From Alkalibacter rhizosphaerae (GTDB taxonomy: Bacteria > Bacillota > Clostridia > Eubacteriales > Alkalibacteraceae): DNA of 64,000 nucleotides. Positions 48,153-56,504 of the stretch are shown here, piece by piece. Each line of letters opens with the position of its first letter. The first letter of the stretch is position 1. The DNA is taken from contig NZ_CP071444.1 of NCBI RefSeq assembly GCF_017352215.1, positions 868,001 through 932,000 of the forward strand, in the 5' to 3' direction. The position numbers and the translations under genes were made by a program. The notes below the pieces were generated by a model. The model made no database searches and had not been told where the DNA came from. It was given only the letters and a program-made list of their open reading frames with translations.

Positions 48153-49262
48153 CTAAATCAGATTTTCCGGATTCAACCCCACCAGGTCCGGGTGAACAAA
48201 GATCCCGTCCTTGCGGATGAGAACGTCATCGAAGTACATCTCTCCACCACCGTAAGCTTCCGTCTGGATGCATACCAGATCCCAGTGGACAGCAGACTCG
48301 TTGCCGTTGGCGGCATCTTCATAACACATGCCCGGGGTAAAGTGGAAGCTTCCCATGATCTTCTCATCAAACAAAATATCGTTCATGGGCTTGAGGATGT
48401 AGGGATTGACCCCGATGGCAAACTCCCCGATGTATCGGGCCCCCTCGTCCGTATCCAACACCTGGTTGATTTTTTCCGTATTGTTGGCAGTGGCCTCTAC
48501 GATCTTTCCGTCTTTGAAAACAAACTTCACGTTGTCGTAGGTGAATCCCTGGTATTGGGATGGCGTATTATAAGTAAGAACGCCGTTGACGCTGTCCACA
48601 ACCGGAGCCGCATACACTTCCCCATCAGGGATGTTCATCTTCCCGTCGCATTTGATGGCAGGGATATCCTTGATGGAAAAAGTCAGATCCGTTCCCGGAC
48701 CGGTGATGCGCACCTTGTCCGTCTTGTTCATGAGCTCCACCAAGGGATCCATGGCCACGGACATCTTGTTGTAGTCCAGATTGCAGACATTGAAGTAGAA
48801 ATCTTCGAAAGATTCCAGACTGGATCCGGCCAATTGGGCCATGGAATAGTTGGGATATCGAAGCACCACCCATTTCGTATGATTCACCCGCTGGTCCGTT
48901 ACCGGTCGTGTCATTTTGGAGTGCAACCCCATCTTGTCCGCCGGCACGTCCGCCAGTTCCGTGATGTTGTCTGAAGCACGCACGCCGATATAGGCATCCA
49001 TCTTTTGCATCTGGTACATTTCCACGTCGGTTTGGACTTCCAACTGCTCTTTGGTGGCTTCCATTATCAGCTCCCGGTTGATGGAACTGTCCACCATGGA
49101 CACAAAAGGATAGGCCTTTGCCTTGTATACTTCTTTCACCAGCTGACGTACCAGGGGTTTTGCACTCTCCCCGTTGACTTGTATGAGGACTTTTTCCCCT
49201 TCCTTCACTTCACAGGAATAGTTGACCAGATTTTCTGCCAATTTTTTGATTCTTTCATCCAT
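48153..49262 (-). CDS. Aminopeptidase, peptidase family M29
   Basis: 369 residues of the thermophilic aminopeptidase (AmpS/PepS) family: KLAENLVNYSCEVKEGEKVL at the N terminus, and the metal-site region near the C terminus with ESAVHWDLVCIQTEAYGGG. It removes N-terminal residues from peptides in the cytoplasm with a two-metal centre. No signal peptide. Confidence 0.9.
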   Translation of the reverse strand: MDERIKKLAENLVNYSCEVKEGEKVLIQVNGESAKPLVRQLVKEVYKAKAYPFVSMVDSSINRELIMEATKEQLEVQTDVEMYQMQKMDAYIGVRASDNITELADVPADKMGLHSKMTRPVTDQRVNHTKWVVLRYPNYSMAQLAGSSLESFEDFYFNVCNLDYNKMSVAMDPLVELMNKTDKVRITGPGTDLTFSIKDIPAIKCDGKMNIPDGEVYAAPVVDSVNGVLTYNTPSQYQGFTYDNVKFVFKDGKIVEATANNTEKINQVLDTDEGARYIGEFAIGVNPYILKPMNDILFDEKIMGSFHFTPGMCYEDAANGNESAVHWDLVCIQTEAYGGGEMYFDDVLIRKDGIFVHPDLVGLNPENLI

Positions 49263-49321
49263 CTATTCGATCTCCTTTTCAAGAAAAATATTTTTACCTA
49301 ATTAAGTATATCCCATCGTTC

Positions 49322-51688
49322 TTATTCCTGGTAGGCTTTTAGCACTTCCTGAAGGGGAATTTTATCGATTTTGCGTTTGGCTGCCATGGTTCCGATAAAA
49401 AAGACGGCCATGACGATGACAAACCCGATCCCTATATGAATGGCACGCAGTTCGAAGGGGATCGCCATGTTGTATCCTTCTGCAAAAAACACGACCATCC
49501 AGCGAAGAAGCAAAAAGGAAAGTGGTATGCTCACCAGGTAGGTCAACAATGCAATGGCTCTGTAACTGTTCAATACCATGGATTTCACTTCTTTTTTTGA
49601 GTATCCCATGACTTTAAGCAGTGAAATGTTGTAGTAATTGTCTTCTACGGTCACACTGGTCAAAACAAAGAGAATGATCAATGCGATCAGCGCCGATGTC
49701 CCCACCATGATGTAAACGGAATATTGCATAAATTCCTGCATGAGTACGGCCTGGTCCATGATGGCCTCTTTTTCGATAATGGTGGCGTAGTCACTGGGAG
49801 AAGGGGGATCCACCGCATAAACTCCCGTAAATAATCCAGTAGTTGCTCCATCGGTGATGTACCCGCTTAGTTTCCCGATTTCCATAAAAATCTGATCGGA
49901 GGAGTAGTCGTTGTCCACTGCGACGATCTTCTCGGTTCGATCGGATCCAGCCACATTCAGCGTCAAGGTCTCCCCAACTTCCCATCCCCTTTTCAAGGCC
50001 AGGCTTTTCGTGACGATGATCCCGTCTTCCAAAAGGTGGGTGATCCTTTCCCCGTTTTCGTTATAAAGGGCAAATAACTCGTTATCCGCCTCCAATCCCC
50101 TTAACGATTGCGTCTGGGTACCCCACCAGGCATTGGGATAAATGAGGAATGCCTCTTCATGCGCCTCCAGTTCCGGTACTGTTTTTGCTGGGTCCAGATA
50201 TGCTTCATAGGCGTAATCCTTTTGCTCAAATGCATCCAAGGCCATTCGGTCGATCATCCCCTCCATCATAAAACCCAGGAGGATCAAGACGGATGCTAAA
50301 ACGACCCCAAGAAAAAAGATCAAAAATTTTCCAGTATTGCGTACAGCGTACAAATATTTGAATCGGCTTTGGGCCGGTGCCTTTCGAAGCATCCTGCTTG
50401 TCCATCGCGTCAATCGGTTGACTTTACCTTCCCGATGCGGATGAAGGAGGTCCAGAGGTTTTGTGGAGAGCATTCGCCACACGATCCATGCGGACAAGCC
50501 GGCAAACACAATAAACGGCACTAAAACAGCGGTGAAGAAGACGACCGGGTCGTGGGCGATCGGATCCGATGGGAGCAGGTAAAACTCCAGATACAGGTTT
50601 TTAAAAGGTTCCGCCACCAAGTACCCCACATAATAACCCAATAAAAGCATGGGCAGGGCCAATACTGCGACCAGCATCATGTATGGTGCGGCGATGGCTC
50701 TTCGGCCGTATCCCAATGCTTTGATCAAACCAATGGGACCCCGTTGTCCTTGAAGGATCTTATGGATCAATATGGACGCCATCAGGATCGCAATGACGGC
50801 GATGAAGATCCCCAATCCCAGACTCATGGCTTTTCCACCGGCCAATTCATCAAAAATCGCTCCGCTTCGAAGTTGATTTTGCGTCAGGGTGATTTGTGTT
50901 GCAAATGGTACTTTTAAAGAAGCCCCTTCTGCCATATCGCGCTGAAACGCTTCCATTTCCATAGGGTTCTCAAAGCCTCCGGCGATCCGCACACTCCAGT
51001 TTCCCGAAGCTTGTTCGAATCCCTCCGGGCTCAACAGCGCTACCGTTTGTTTGGCGTTATCGATGATAAAGGTGGAATCGAAAATCGGGAAGGTGTAGTC
51101 CGGTAAAAGGACAAATCCCGTGATCGTATAATCCCTGTCGGAAAATGTCACCTCATCCCCTATTTTTAAATCATTCTTCCCGGCAAAGATTGCAGATAGG
51201 GCGATCTCCCTTTGACTTTCCGGCTTACGGCCTTCTTCGATATAGGAGCGGTTCAGCGTTTGTGCATCTTTGAAGAAGAGCACCCGAACGCTTTTTTCAT
51301 TCATCTGCAAATAGGTATCTTTCATTTCCCTGGGCTCCCAGACATTACCGGGAAAAGTTCGGTCCAACGTTTCTAGTCGATTCTCCAGAATCCGATCGTA
51401 TAATCCCGGTTCTTCCATCTTTAAACGACCCAATGTGTAAACGGAAGTTGCCTCAATTTCTTCTTGTGCCAAGATCGCAGTTTCATCCGGCATGAGAACT
51501 TGAAGCATTTCCACCGAAAAATCTTCCTGATCGTACTTGTCCAAGTATTCATTGGTGGGTTTTTCCAATCCGTTGGTGGCATAGAACATGGATGTATAGA
51601 TAAAAGAACTGAAAAACAAAATAATACCGACGGCCAGCAGCTGCATGCTTTTCTTTTGAATGGTCTTCGTCATATTTTTATATAGCAC
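49322..51688 (-). CDS. ABC transporter permease with two FtsX domains
   Basis: 788 residues. A first helix (SMQLLAVGIILFFSSFIYTS), a large outer domain, three helices (~290-400), then a second outer region and a final set of three helices; two FtsX blocks (ILIHKILQGQRGPIGLIKAL and DNYYNISLLKVMGYSKKEVK). Exporter or mechanotransmitter type, used with the ATPase gene 6 bp upstream. Substrate not evident. Confidence 0.88.
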   Translation of the reverse strand: MLYKNMTKTIQKKSMQLLAVGIILFFSSFIYTSMFYATNGLEKPTNEYLDKYDQEDFSVEMLQVLMPDETAILAQEEIEATSVYTLGRLKMEEPGLYDRILENRLETLDRTFPGNVWEPREMKDTYLQMNEKSVRVLFFKDAQTLNRSYIEEGRKPESQREIALSAIFAGKNDLKIGDEVTFSDRDYTITGFVLLPDYTFPIFDSTFIIDNAKQTVALLSPEGFEQASGNWSVRIAGGFENPMEMEAFQRDMAEGASLKVPFATQITLTQNQLRSGAIFDELAGGKAMSLGLGIFIAVIAILMASILIHKILQGQRGPIGLIKALGYGRRAIAAPYMMLVAVLALPMLLLGYYVGYLVAEPFKNLYLEFYLLPSDPIAHDPVVFFTAVLVPFIVFAGLSAWIVWRMLSTKPLDLLHPHREGKVNRLTRWTSRMLRKAPAQSRFKYLYAVRNTGKFLIFFLGVVLASVLILLGFMMEGMIDRMALDAFEQKDYAYEAYLDPAKTVPELEAHEEAFLIYPNAWWGTQTQSLRGLEADNELFALYNENGERITHLLEDGIIVTKSLALKRGWEVGETLTLNVAGSDRTEKIVAVDNDYSSDQIFMEIGKLSGYITDGATTGLFTGVYAVDPPSPSDYATIIEKEAIMDQAVLMQEFMQYSVYIMVGTSALIALIILFVLTSVTVEDNYYNISLLKVMGYSKKEVKSMVLNSYRAIALLTYLVSIPLSFLLLRWMVVFFAEGYNMAIPFELRAIHIGIGFVIVMAVFFIGTMAAKRKIDKIPLQEVLKAYQE

Positions 51689-51694
51689 CGTCTA

Positions 51695-52396
51695 CTACCC
51701 CCAACCGATTTCTTTTGCACTTTTTTTCGAATCGTGGATCTCTGTGTTTTCTATGATTCCGGAGTTCATCTTGATCACCCTGTCCGCCATGTCTCCAATA
51801 CCGGGGTTGTGGGTGATCACCACCATGGTCGTGCCCAAGGATCGATTGAGTTGTTCCAATACGGCCAACACCTGCTTGGCGGTTTCTTCGTCCAGAGATC
51901 CGGTAGGCTCGTCACAAAAGAGAATGGCTGGATTTTTGGCGATACTTCTGGCTACCGATACCCGTTGTTGTTCTCCGCCGGAAAGTTGGTAAGGATACTT
52001 ATGCATTTGTTCTTGCAAGCCCACCTTTTCCAATACCTCTTCCACATCCAGAGGTTCTTTGCCGATGGCGGCCCCCATTTGCACATTCTCATATGCTGTC
52101 AAGTTTTGGAGCAAATTGTATTGCTGAAAAACGAATCCCAAATTTTCTCGGCGAAAAGCGGTCAGGGCTTCTTCCTTGTAATCGGTCAAAACCTGATCAT
52201 TAAAACGTATGACTCCTGAAGAAGGGGTGTCCAACCCGCTGATCACGTTTAGCAAAGTACTTTTCCCGCTTCCGCTTGGGCCTAAAATGACCAGAAATTC
52301 TCCATCTTCTATGATCAGGTCTATTCCCTTCAATGCCAGGGTCTGCACCTCTCCCGTTTGATATGTCTTCGTTACATTTTCAAGTATGATCGGCAT
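51695..52396 (-). CDS. ABC transporter ATP-binding protein, MacB/LolD type
   Basis: 233 residues. Walker A LGPSGSGKSTLLNVIS, signature QLSGGEQQRVSVARSI, Walker B AILFCDEPTGSLDEE and H-loop VVITHNPGI. It energises the FtsX-type permease encoded directly downstream. Confidence 0.95.
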   Translation of the reverse strand: MPIILENVTKTYQTGEVQTLALKGIDLIIEDGEFLVILGPSGSGKSTLLNVISGLDTPSSGVIRFNDQVLTDYKEEALTAFRRENLGFVFQQYNLLQNLTAYENVQMGAAIGKEPLDVEEVLEKVGLQEQMHKYPYQLSGGEQQRVSVARSIAKNPAILFCDEPTGSLDEETAKQVLAVLEQLNRSLGTTMVVITHNPGIGDMADRVIKMNSGIIENTEIHDSKKSAKEIGWG

Positions 52397-52417
52397 ATTT
52401 TCTTTCCTTTCCGAAGC

Positions 52418-53725
52418 TTATTCATGGTCGTTCTCTCTTGCAAAAGCAGCCAAACCTGCTCCCAAAAGGGCGGCGTTTTCCAACTTGATCCGCTCGATCT
52501 GGATCCCCGTATTCAACTGGGCATGTTTCAGATAGGCATCCAGATAATGCTGGATATGGACGGATCCGTAAAATGTGCTACCCTCCATGATCAGGTGCAG
52601 CCTGCGGATGACCGGGTCGCTTTTTTGCATCTTCAAGGAGATGCCCACCAGATTGATGGCGGCCAGCTTTGCCGCCCGGCGCAATAGTCCTTTGGCCAAG
52701 GCATGGAGAAATTCCTGCTGATCCGGGCTGAGTTTTTCCGCGGCCTCCGCCATGACATTGATGTGGGAAGGCATTCCCTGGGCGAAGCCGGTCAGGTCTT
52801 TTGTCGGAAAGAAACCAGCTTTCTGGAACTGAACGAAAGGTTTCCCTGGAAGATAACCATCCTCCACTGCCAGCAGGATGGTTTCCAAAAACAAATCCCC
52901 AAGATATGCACCGGACATCATCTTTTCCATCTTTTGTTCTCCCGGATTGGTTGTTTTTTGATCCAATAGCCGGTCTGCGGTGCCTTGAGGGATCCGTCCA
53001 TATCCTCCCGATTCCAGGTTGACGACGTTGCTCCCCAGTTTATTCTGAAGGGACGGTTCTTTATCGATGGATGCATTGTATTCCACATATGACGTATTCA
53101 TTCCCGTGCCAAGGATCATGGCGATGCTGTGGAGTCGTTGATCCCGGTGACCCACTGCCACCAACCCCAACAAAGCAGCTGTTGCATCATTGAGGACGGT
53201 AATGGCGACAGGTCTTCTCAACCGTTTTCCCAGTTCCTCTCCGATCAACCGGCCTTCCACATCCCGGACCTGGAGTTCCTTGGTAAAGGTGATGAGCCGG
53301 CCGTCTCGAGTCGGGGTGATCCGGGTCGGATAAGAAAAGCAAAATCCCAGGCGGTCCGCCTTCTCCTGATCCATGGTCGGTTGGATCAGATCCGCCAGGG
53401 CTTGGAAGAAAGCCTCTGCATCCAACTCCTCCTCGGTTCCCGGCATGGGATGGGTCTGGACGTCATAAAGTTTGGGGCCGTCTTCTCCAAAGCGGAGAAG
53501 TCCGATCCGGAAATTGGTCCCTCCCGCATCCACGACCACGACTTCCCGATCCCGTTCCACTTCCAGGGACGGATCGATATAGGAAGCCAACATTTTTAAA
53601 GAGGAAGATCTCCCAGAGATCCCTCGTTCCATTTCCTCGCAAAAGATCCTGCTTTCCTGGATCAGATCCAGGCTTTCCCAGGACATGCCGTGTTGTTTTA
53701 AAAATTTTCTCGCTGCCACTTCCAT
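52418..53725 (-). CDS. Hexokinase-family sugar kinase (eukaryotic-type fold)
   Basis: 435 residues, much longer than bacterial ROK glucokinases. Family marks: VVVVDAGGTNFRIGLL (phosphate 1), LGFCFSYPTRITPTRDGRLI with TFTKELQVRDVEG, TVLNDATAALLGL (catalytic Asp) and SIAMILGTGMNTSYVEYN. This is the hexokinase (PF00349/PF03727) type, which is uncommon in bacteria though known in some Clostridia. Probably phosphorylates glucose or a similar hexose. No sugar transporter is adjacent. Confidence 0.87.
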   Translation of the reverse strand: MEVAARKFLKQHGMSWESLDLIQESRIFCEEMERGISGRSSSLKMLASYIDPSLEVERDREVVVVDAGGTNFRIGLLRFGEDGPKLYDVQTHPMPGTEEELDAEAFFQALADLIQPTMDQEKADRLGFCFSYPTRITPTRDGRLITFTKELQVRDVEGRLIGEELGKRLRRPVAITVLNDATAALLGLVAVGHRDQRLHSIAMILGTGMNTSYVEYNASIDKEPSLQNKLGSNVVNLESGGYGRIPQGTADRLLDQKTTNPGEQKMEKMMSGAYLGDLFLETILLAVEDGYLPGKPFVQFQKAGFFPTKDLTGFAQGMPSHINVMAEAAEKLSPDQQEFLHALAKGLLRRAAKLAAINLVGISLKMQKSDPVIRRLHLIMEGSTFYGSVHIQHYLDAYLKHAQLNTGIQIERIKLENAALLGAGLAAFARENDHE

Positions 53726-53889
53726 ATTCCTGCCCCCCTTTGTGTCACTCTAAGGTATAGGTACCCACTTTTTGCCGTTCAAAATATGATTTTTTTCTTT
53801 GTTTGTATCCGAGGATACCGCCGTATACCCCCATATGGTTTATTATGATACCATACCGATTAAAATAATAAGATATGGAGGAATAAAAA

Positions 53890-54081
53890 ATGATAAATAA
53901 AGATATGACCATAGGTGAAGTATTGCGGGTAGACCGTGCCCTGGCAGCAAAATTGATGGAATTCGGCATGGGTTGTGTGGGATGTCCGTCTGCACAGGCA
54001 GAGACTCTGGCAGAAGCAGCCAGTGTTCACGGTGTGAATGCAGATGCATTGGTCAACGCACTGAACGGCGCAACGGAGTAA
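53890..54081 (+). CDS. DUF1858 domain protein with CxxC
   Basis: 63 residues, [20 protein letters not shown], with [14 protein letters not shown]: the C-x2-C hallmark of DUF1858, a small helical domain often next to hemerythrins and hybrid-cluster proteins. It may bind metal or act in redox. GGAGG lies 10 nt upstream. First gene of a three-gene operon; the next start is 4 bp after its stop. Confidence 0.88.
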   Translation: MINKDMTIGEVLRVDRALAAKLMEFGMGCVGCPSAQAETLAEAASVHGVNADALVNALNGATE

Positions 54082-54085
54082 GGCC

Positions 54086-54724
54086 ATGAGCTTGTTTTTA
54101 GGACACGTCCATTACTGGCTCTACGACAAGATCAAATGGTTTGAAGCCCTGGAAAGAGACATGCATCAATACGCCACAGATCACGGGTTTCCCAGCAAAT
54201 CTTGGAAAGAAGAGCACATTGCAAGCTTCGGTGCTCCAGTTGGCGACCAGCCCTTGGAAGATGTCATCGACACCAACAACATCCACGGATGGCTTCAGGA
54301 CAAGATCCATCGGGCGGAGGGACGCCACGCCGCTTTGGTGACAAAGATCCTCTCTCAGGGAGAAGAACACCTGGACGGATTGAAAGCCCTCTTTGCAAAA
54401 CAGGGAGCTATCGCTGCGGGCAACTATGAAAAGTCTGTGGAAGAACCGGTAGAGCTTTTCAATGCCCTCAACGATTTCATTTTGGAAGGCATGCCCTGCG
54501 ACCGGGTCAACGAAGTAGTGGTCAACGACGAAAATGTCATCCAGTGGATCCGAACCACCTGCCTCCACTCCGATCATTGGGATCGGGTCGATGGAAAAGT
54601 GGAAAACTTCTATGCACTGCGGGATGCCTGGATCGGCGCCTTTGTCGAAAACCTACACCCGAATTTTACCTACCAACGACTGACGGAAAATACCCAGGCG
54701 ATCAAAAGGACGGTGGCATCATGA
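54086..54724 (+). CDS. Unrecognised His-rich helical protein between DUF1858 and hemerythrin genes
   Basis: 212 residues, soluble and largely helical. I do not recognise the family. Two segments look alike: GHVHYWLYDKIKWFEA (residues 6-21) and NIHGWLQDKIHRAEGRH (65-81), both H-x-W-L-x-DKI. Candidate metal ligands: H7, H9, H67, H75, H81, C138, C159, H161, H164 (CLHSDHWDRV). Its stop overlaps the hemerythrin start (ATGA), so the two are coupled. A di-iron or haem-binding partner of the hemerythrin is possible but unproven. Confidence 0.8.
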   Translation: MSLFLGHVHYWLYDKIKWFEALERDMHQYATDHGFPSKSWKEEHIASFGAPVGDQPLEDVIDTNNIHGWLQDKIHRAEGRHAALVTKILSQGEEHLDGLKALFAKQGAIAAGNYEKSVEEPVELFNALNDFILEGMPCDRVNEVVVNDENVIQWIRTTCLHSDHWDRVDGKVENFYALRDAWIGAFVENLHPNFTYQRLTENTQAIKRTVAS

Positions 54725-55272
54725 ACGGCATACAATTGATGGTGGAAGAACACGTCTATGCAAAACGCATGCTGGATGTCATCCGAAAATACTCCTACCG
54801 TTTGCTCAAAGGCGAAGAAGTGGATCTGGACGACTTTCACAAGATGATCGATTTTGTCCGAAACTTTGTGGACAAGCATCACCACGGCAAGGAAGAGGAC
54901 CTGCTGTTCAACCGGATGGTGGAACATTTGGGACCGGCTGCGGAGAAATTGGTGAAAAACGGCATGTTGGTGGAACACGACCTGGGCCGATTGCATATGC
55001 AGGAACTGGAAGCCGCCATCGAACGGGTGAAGGCGGGAGATGACGAGAGCAAGCTGGATCTGATCGCCAATGCCATCGGTTACACCCACCTGCTGCACCG
55101 ACACATCGACAAGGAAGACGGCGTGGTATACAAATTCGCCGAGAACAATTTTTCAAAAGAGATCTTGGATCAAATCAACGAGGATTGTGCTGCATTCGAA
55201 CATTTGGCACTAGACAAGGGGATCCAGGAAAAATATATTGCCTTGCTGGAAGAACTGGAAAGCCGGGCGTAG
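54721..55272 (+). CDS. Hemerythrin-domain protein
   Basis: 183 residues. The five-histidine, two-carboxylate pattern is complete: H11 (EEHVYAKR), H54 and E58 (HHHGKEED), H86 (VEHDLGR), H128 and E132 (HIDKEDG). It should hold a di-iron centre binding O2 or NO, or store iron. The C-terminal 50 residues are extra helix. Starts at ATG 54721 by overlap with the previous gene; a REP-like palindrome follows the stop by 6 bp. Confidence 0.93.
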   Translation: MNGIQLMVEEHVYAKRMLDVIRKYSYRLLKGEEVDLDDFHKMIDFVRNFVDKHHHGKEEDLLFNRMVEHLGPAAEKLVKNGMLVEHDLGRLHMQELEAAIERVKAGDDESKLDLIANAIGYTHLLHRHIDKEDGVVYKFAENNFSKEILDQINEDCAAFEHLALDKGIQEKYIALLEELESRA

Positions 55273-55278
55273 TTTTTT

Positions 55279-55316
55279 GGGGACGGTGACTTTTTTCAAA
55301 AAAAGTCACCGTCCCT
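55279..55316. repeat. REP-like palindrome, copy 4
   Basis: Core GGGGACGGTGACTTTTTT and its complement, with a changed centre (CA instead of GC) and a changed last base (T for C). It begins 6 bp after the hemerythrin stop and stands on the downstream side of the RAYT gene. Confidence 0.9.
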
Positions 55317-55595
55317 GTTTTGAATCAAAATTACCGGGTATCAACAGAACTACAAAGAAAGAGTGTGCGTCCTTAACGGATCCTTCGGGTGACGTTTAAA
55401 GTTGGAAGATTGTACAGTCCGGAGATGAAACTTATTGAACTGCTCCTGGATGGCTTATCCACTTCGAGCAAGCAATAGAGGGAAACTCCAGGGAGAGGGC
55501 TGTGTGGAAAGAAGATGAAAAGGGATGCAGAAACACTTGCCTTCTTTGTAAAACATTAGCCATAGAAAGGAAAAATGTATGACTAATGAAATCAT
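55317..55595. other. Intergenic, nothing recognised
   Basis: About 280 bp between palindrome copy 4 and the hairpin at the transposase 3' end. No domain-bearing ORF, RNA gene or promoter seen. Confidence 0.5.
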
Positions 55596-55650
55596 GTCTT
55601 AGGGGATAGCGATCATCAAGCAACACGATCCTATCCTCTAAGACTTTTTT
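55596..55650 (+). terminator. Hairpin with T-run at the 3' end of the RAYT gene
   Basis: GTCTTAGGGGATAG pairs with CTATCCTCTAAGAC (one G-T) over a 20-nt loop, followed by TTTTTT on the + strand. It looks like an intrinsic terminator for the hemerythrin operon. The right arm also encodes the last codons and stop of the RAYT gene on the - strand. Confidence 0.6.
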
Positions 55651-56374
55651 GGTACTGCCTTTTCTTTAATCCCAAAGCTTTCAAGTGTCCCACAACCAAC
55701 TGCTTTTCCGTGTCGTTTAAGTGCAACAGATCCTGGATGCTCCATTTTTTCTTCAATTGCTCCACGATTTGATCTGCTTCCTCGTCGCTTCTTCGTTCAT
55801 CATCCATGGTCAGATACACCAGATCCTGCAGGGTATCGTCTCGTTCCAATTCCATTTTCAGCTTCCAAGTTGCTTCCAAAGAACCTTCCTGCAAAAACGA
55901 CAACATATGATCCGTATCCGTTATGGTTTTGATCCCGGACAAATACTCGTTGCAGCTGCTCCACGGATACTCCTCCGCTCGCTTCACCAGCTTTGCTTTG
56001 ACGGGATTGTTCAGGATATAGCGAAAAACGGTATGCAGGTATATGTTTGTTTCCACACATTCGCTGCGAAAACGGTCTTGAAATACGTGTCCCATTCGAT
56101 CATGGGCCACATTGAACCACCGTCCGTACTTGCCGCAAACATCTTTCATGATGGAGCTGATGGATCCATGGGTGTCTTTGATCAAAAAATGCCCATGGTT
56201 TTTCATCAAACAGTAGGCGTACAGTTCAAACCCCCAATTTTCTTTGGCTTGCTTCAAAACGTTCAAAAACACTTGATTGTCTCTTCCATCCGTAAAGATG
56301 GGTTCCTTGTTGATCCCTCGAACCATGACATGATAGATCCCTGTTTTGCTGATTTTTCTTGCTTTTCTTGGCAT
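55631..56374 (-). CDS. REP-associated tyrosine transposase (RAYT, Y1/HUH family)
   Basis: 247 residues. N terminus MPRKARKISKTGIYHVMVRG, HUH metal motif in YCLMKNHGHFLI, a Tyr in VCGKYGRWFN, and the family block RMGHVFQDRFRSECV then YILNNPVKAKLVKRAEEYPW. IS200-related domesticated transposases of this kind mobilise or maintain REP palindromes. Consistent with this, copies 4 and 5 of the palindrome flank the gene. Frame intact. Confidence 0.93.
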   Translation of the reverse strand: MPRKARKISKTGIYHVMVRGINKEPIFTDGRDNQVFLNVLKQAKENWGFELYAYCLMKNHGHFLIKDTHGSISSIMKDVCGKYGRWFNVAHDRMGHVFQDRFRSECVETNIYLHTVFRYILNNPVKAKLVKRAEEYPWSSCNEYLSGIKTITDTDHMLSFLQEGSLEATWKLKMELERDDTLQDLVYLTMDDERRSDEEADQIVEQLKKKWSIQDLLHLNDTEKQLVVGHLKALGLKKRQYQKSLRG

Positions 56375-56440
56375 TATTTCACCACCCCCATTACCTTATT
56401 ACTACAAAGGGTGGGGATTTCCTTCTTTAATTGAACGCTT

Positions 56441-56488
56441 TAAATGGGGACGGTGACTTTTTTGCAAAAAAGTCACCGTCCCCATTTA
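56441..56488. repeat. REP-like palindrome, copy 5
   Basis: Perfect 48-bp palindrome centred at 56464.5, 16 bp after the DUF438-protein stop and 67 bp before the RAYT start. Confidence 0.93.
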
Positions 56489-56504
56489 CATTTACACAAC
56501 TAAA

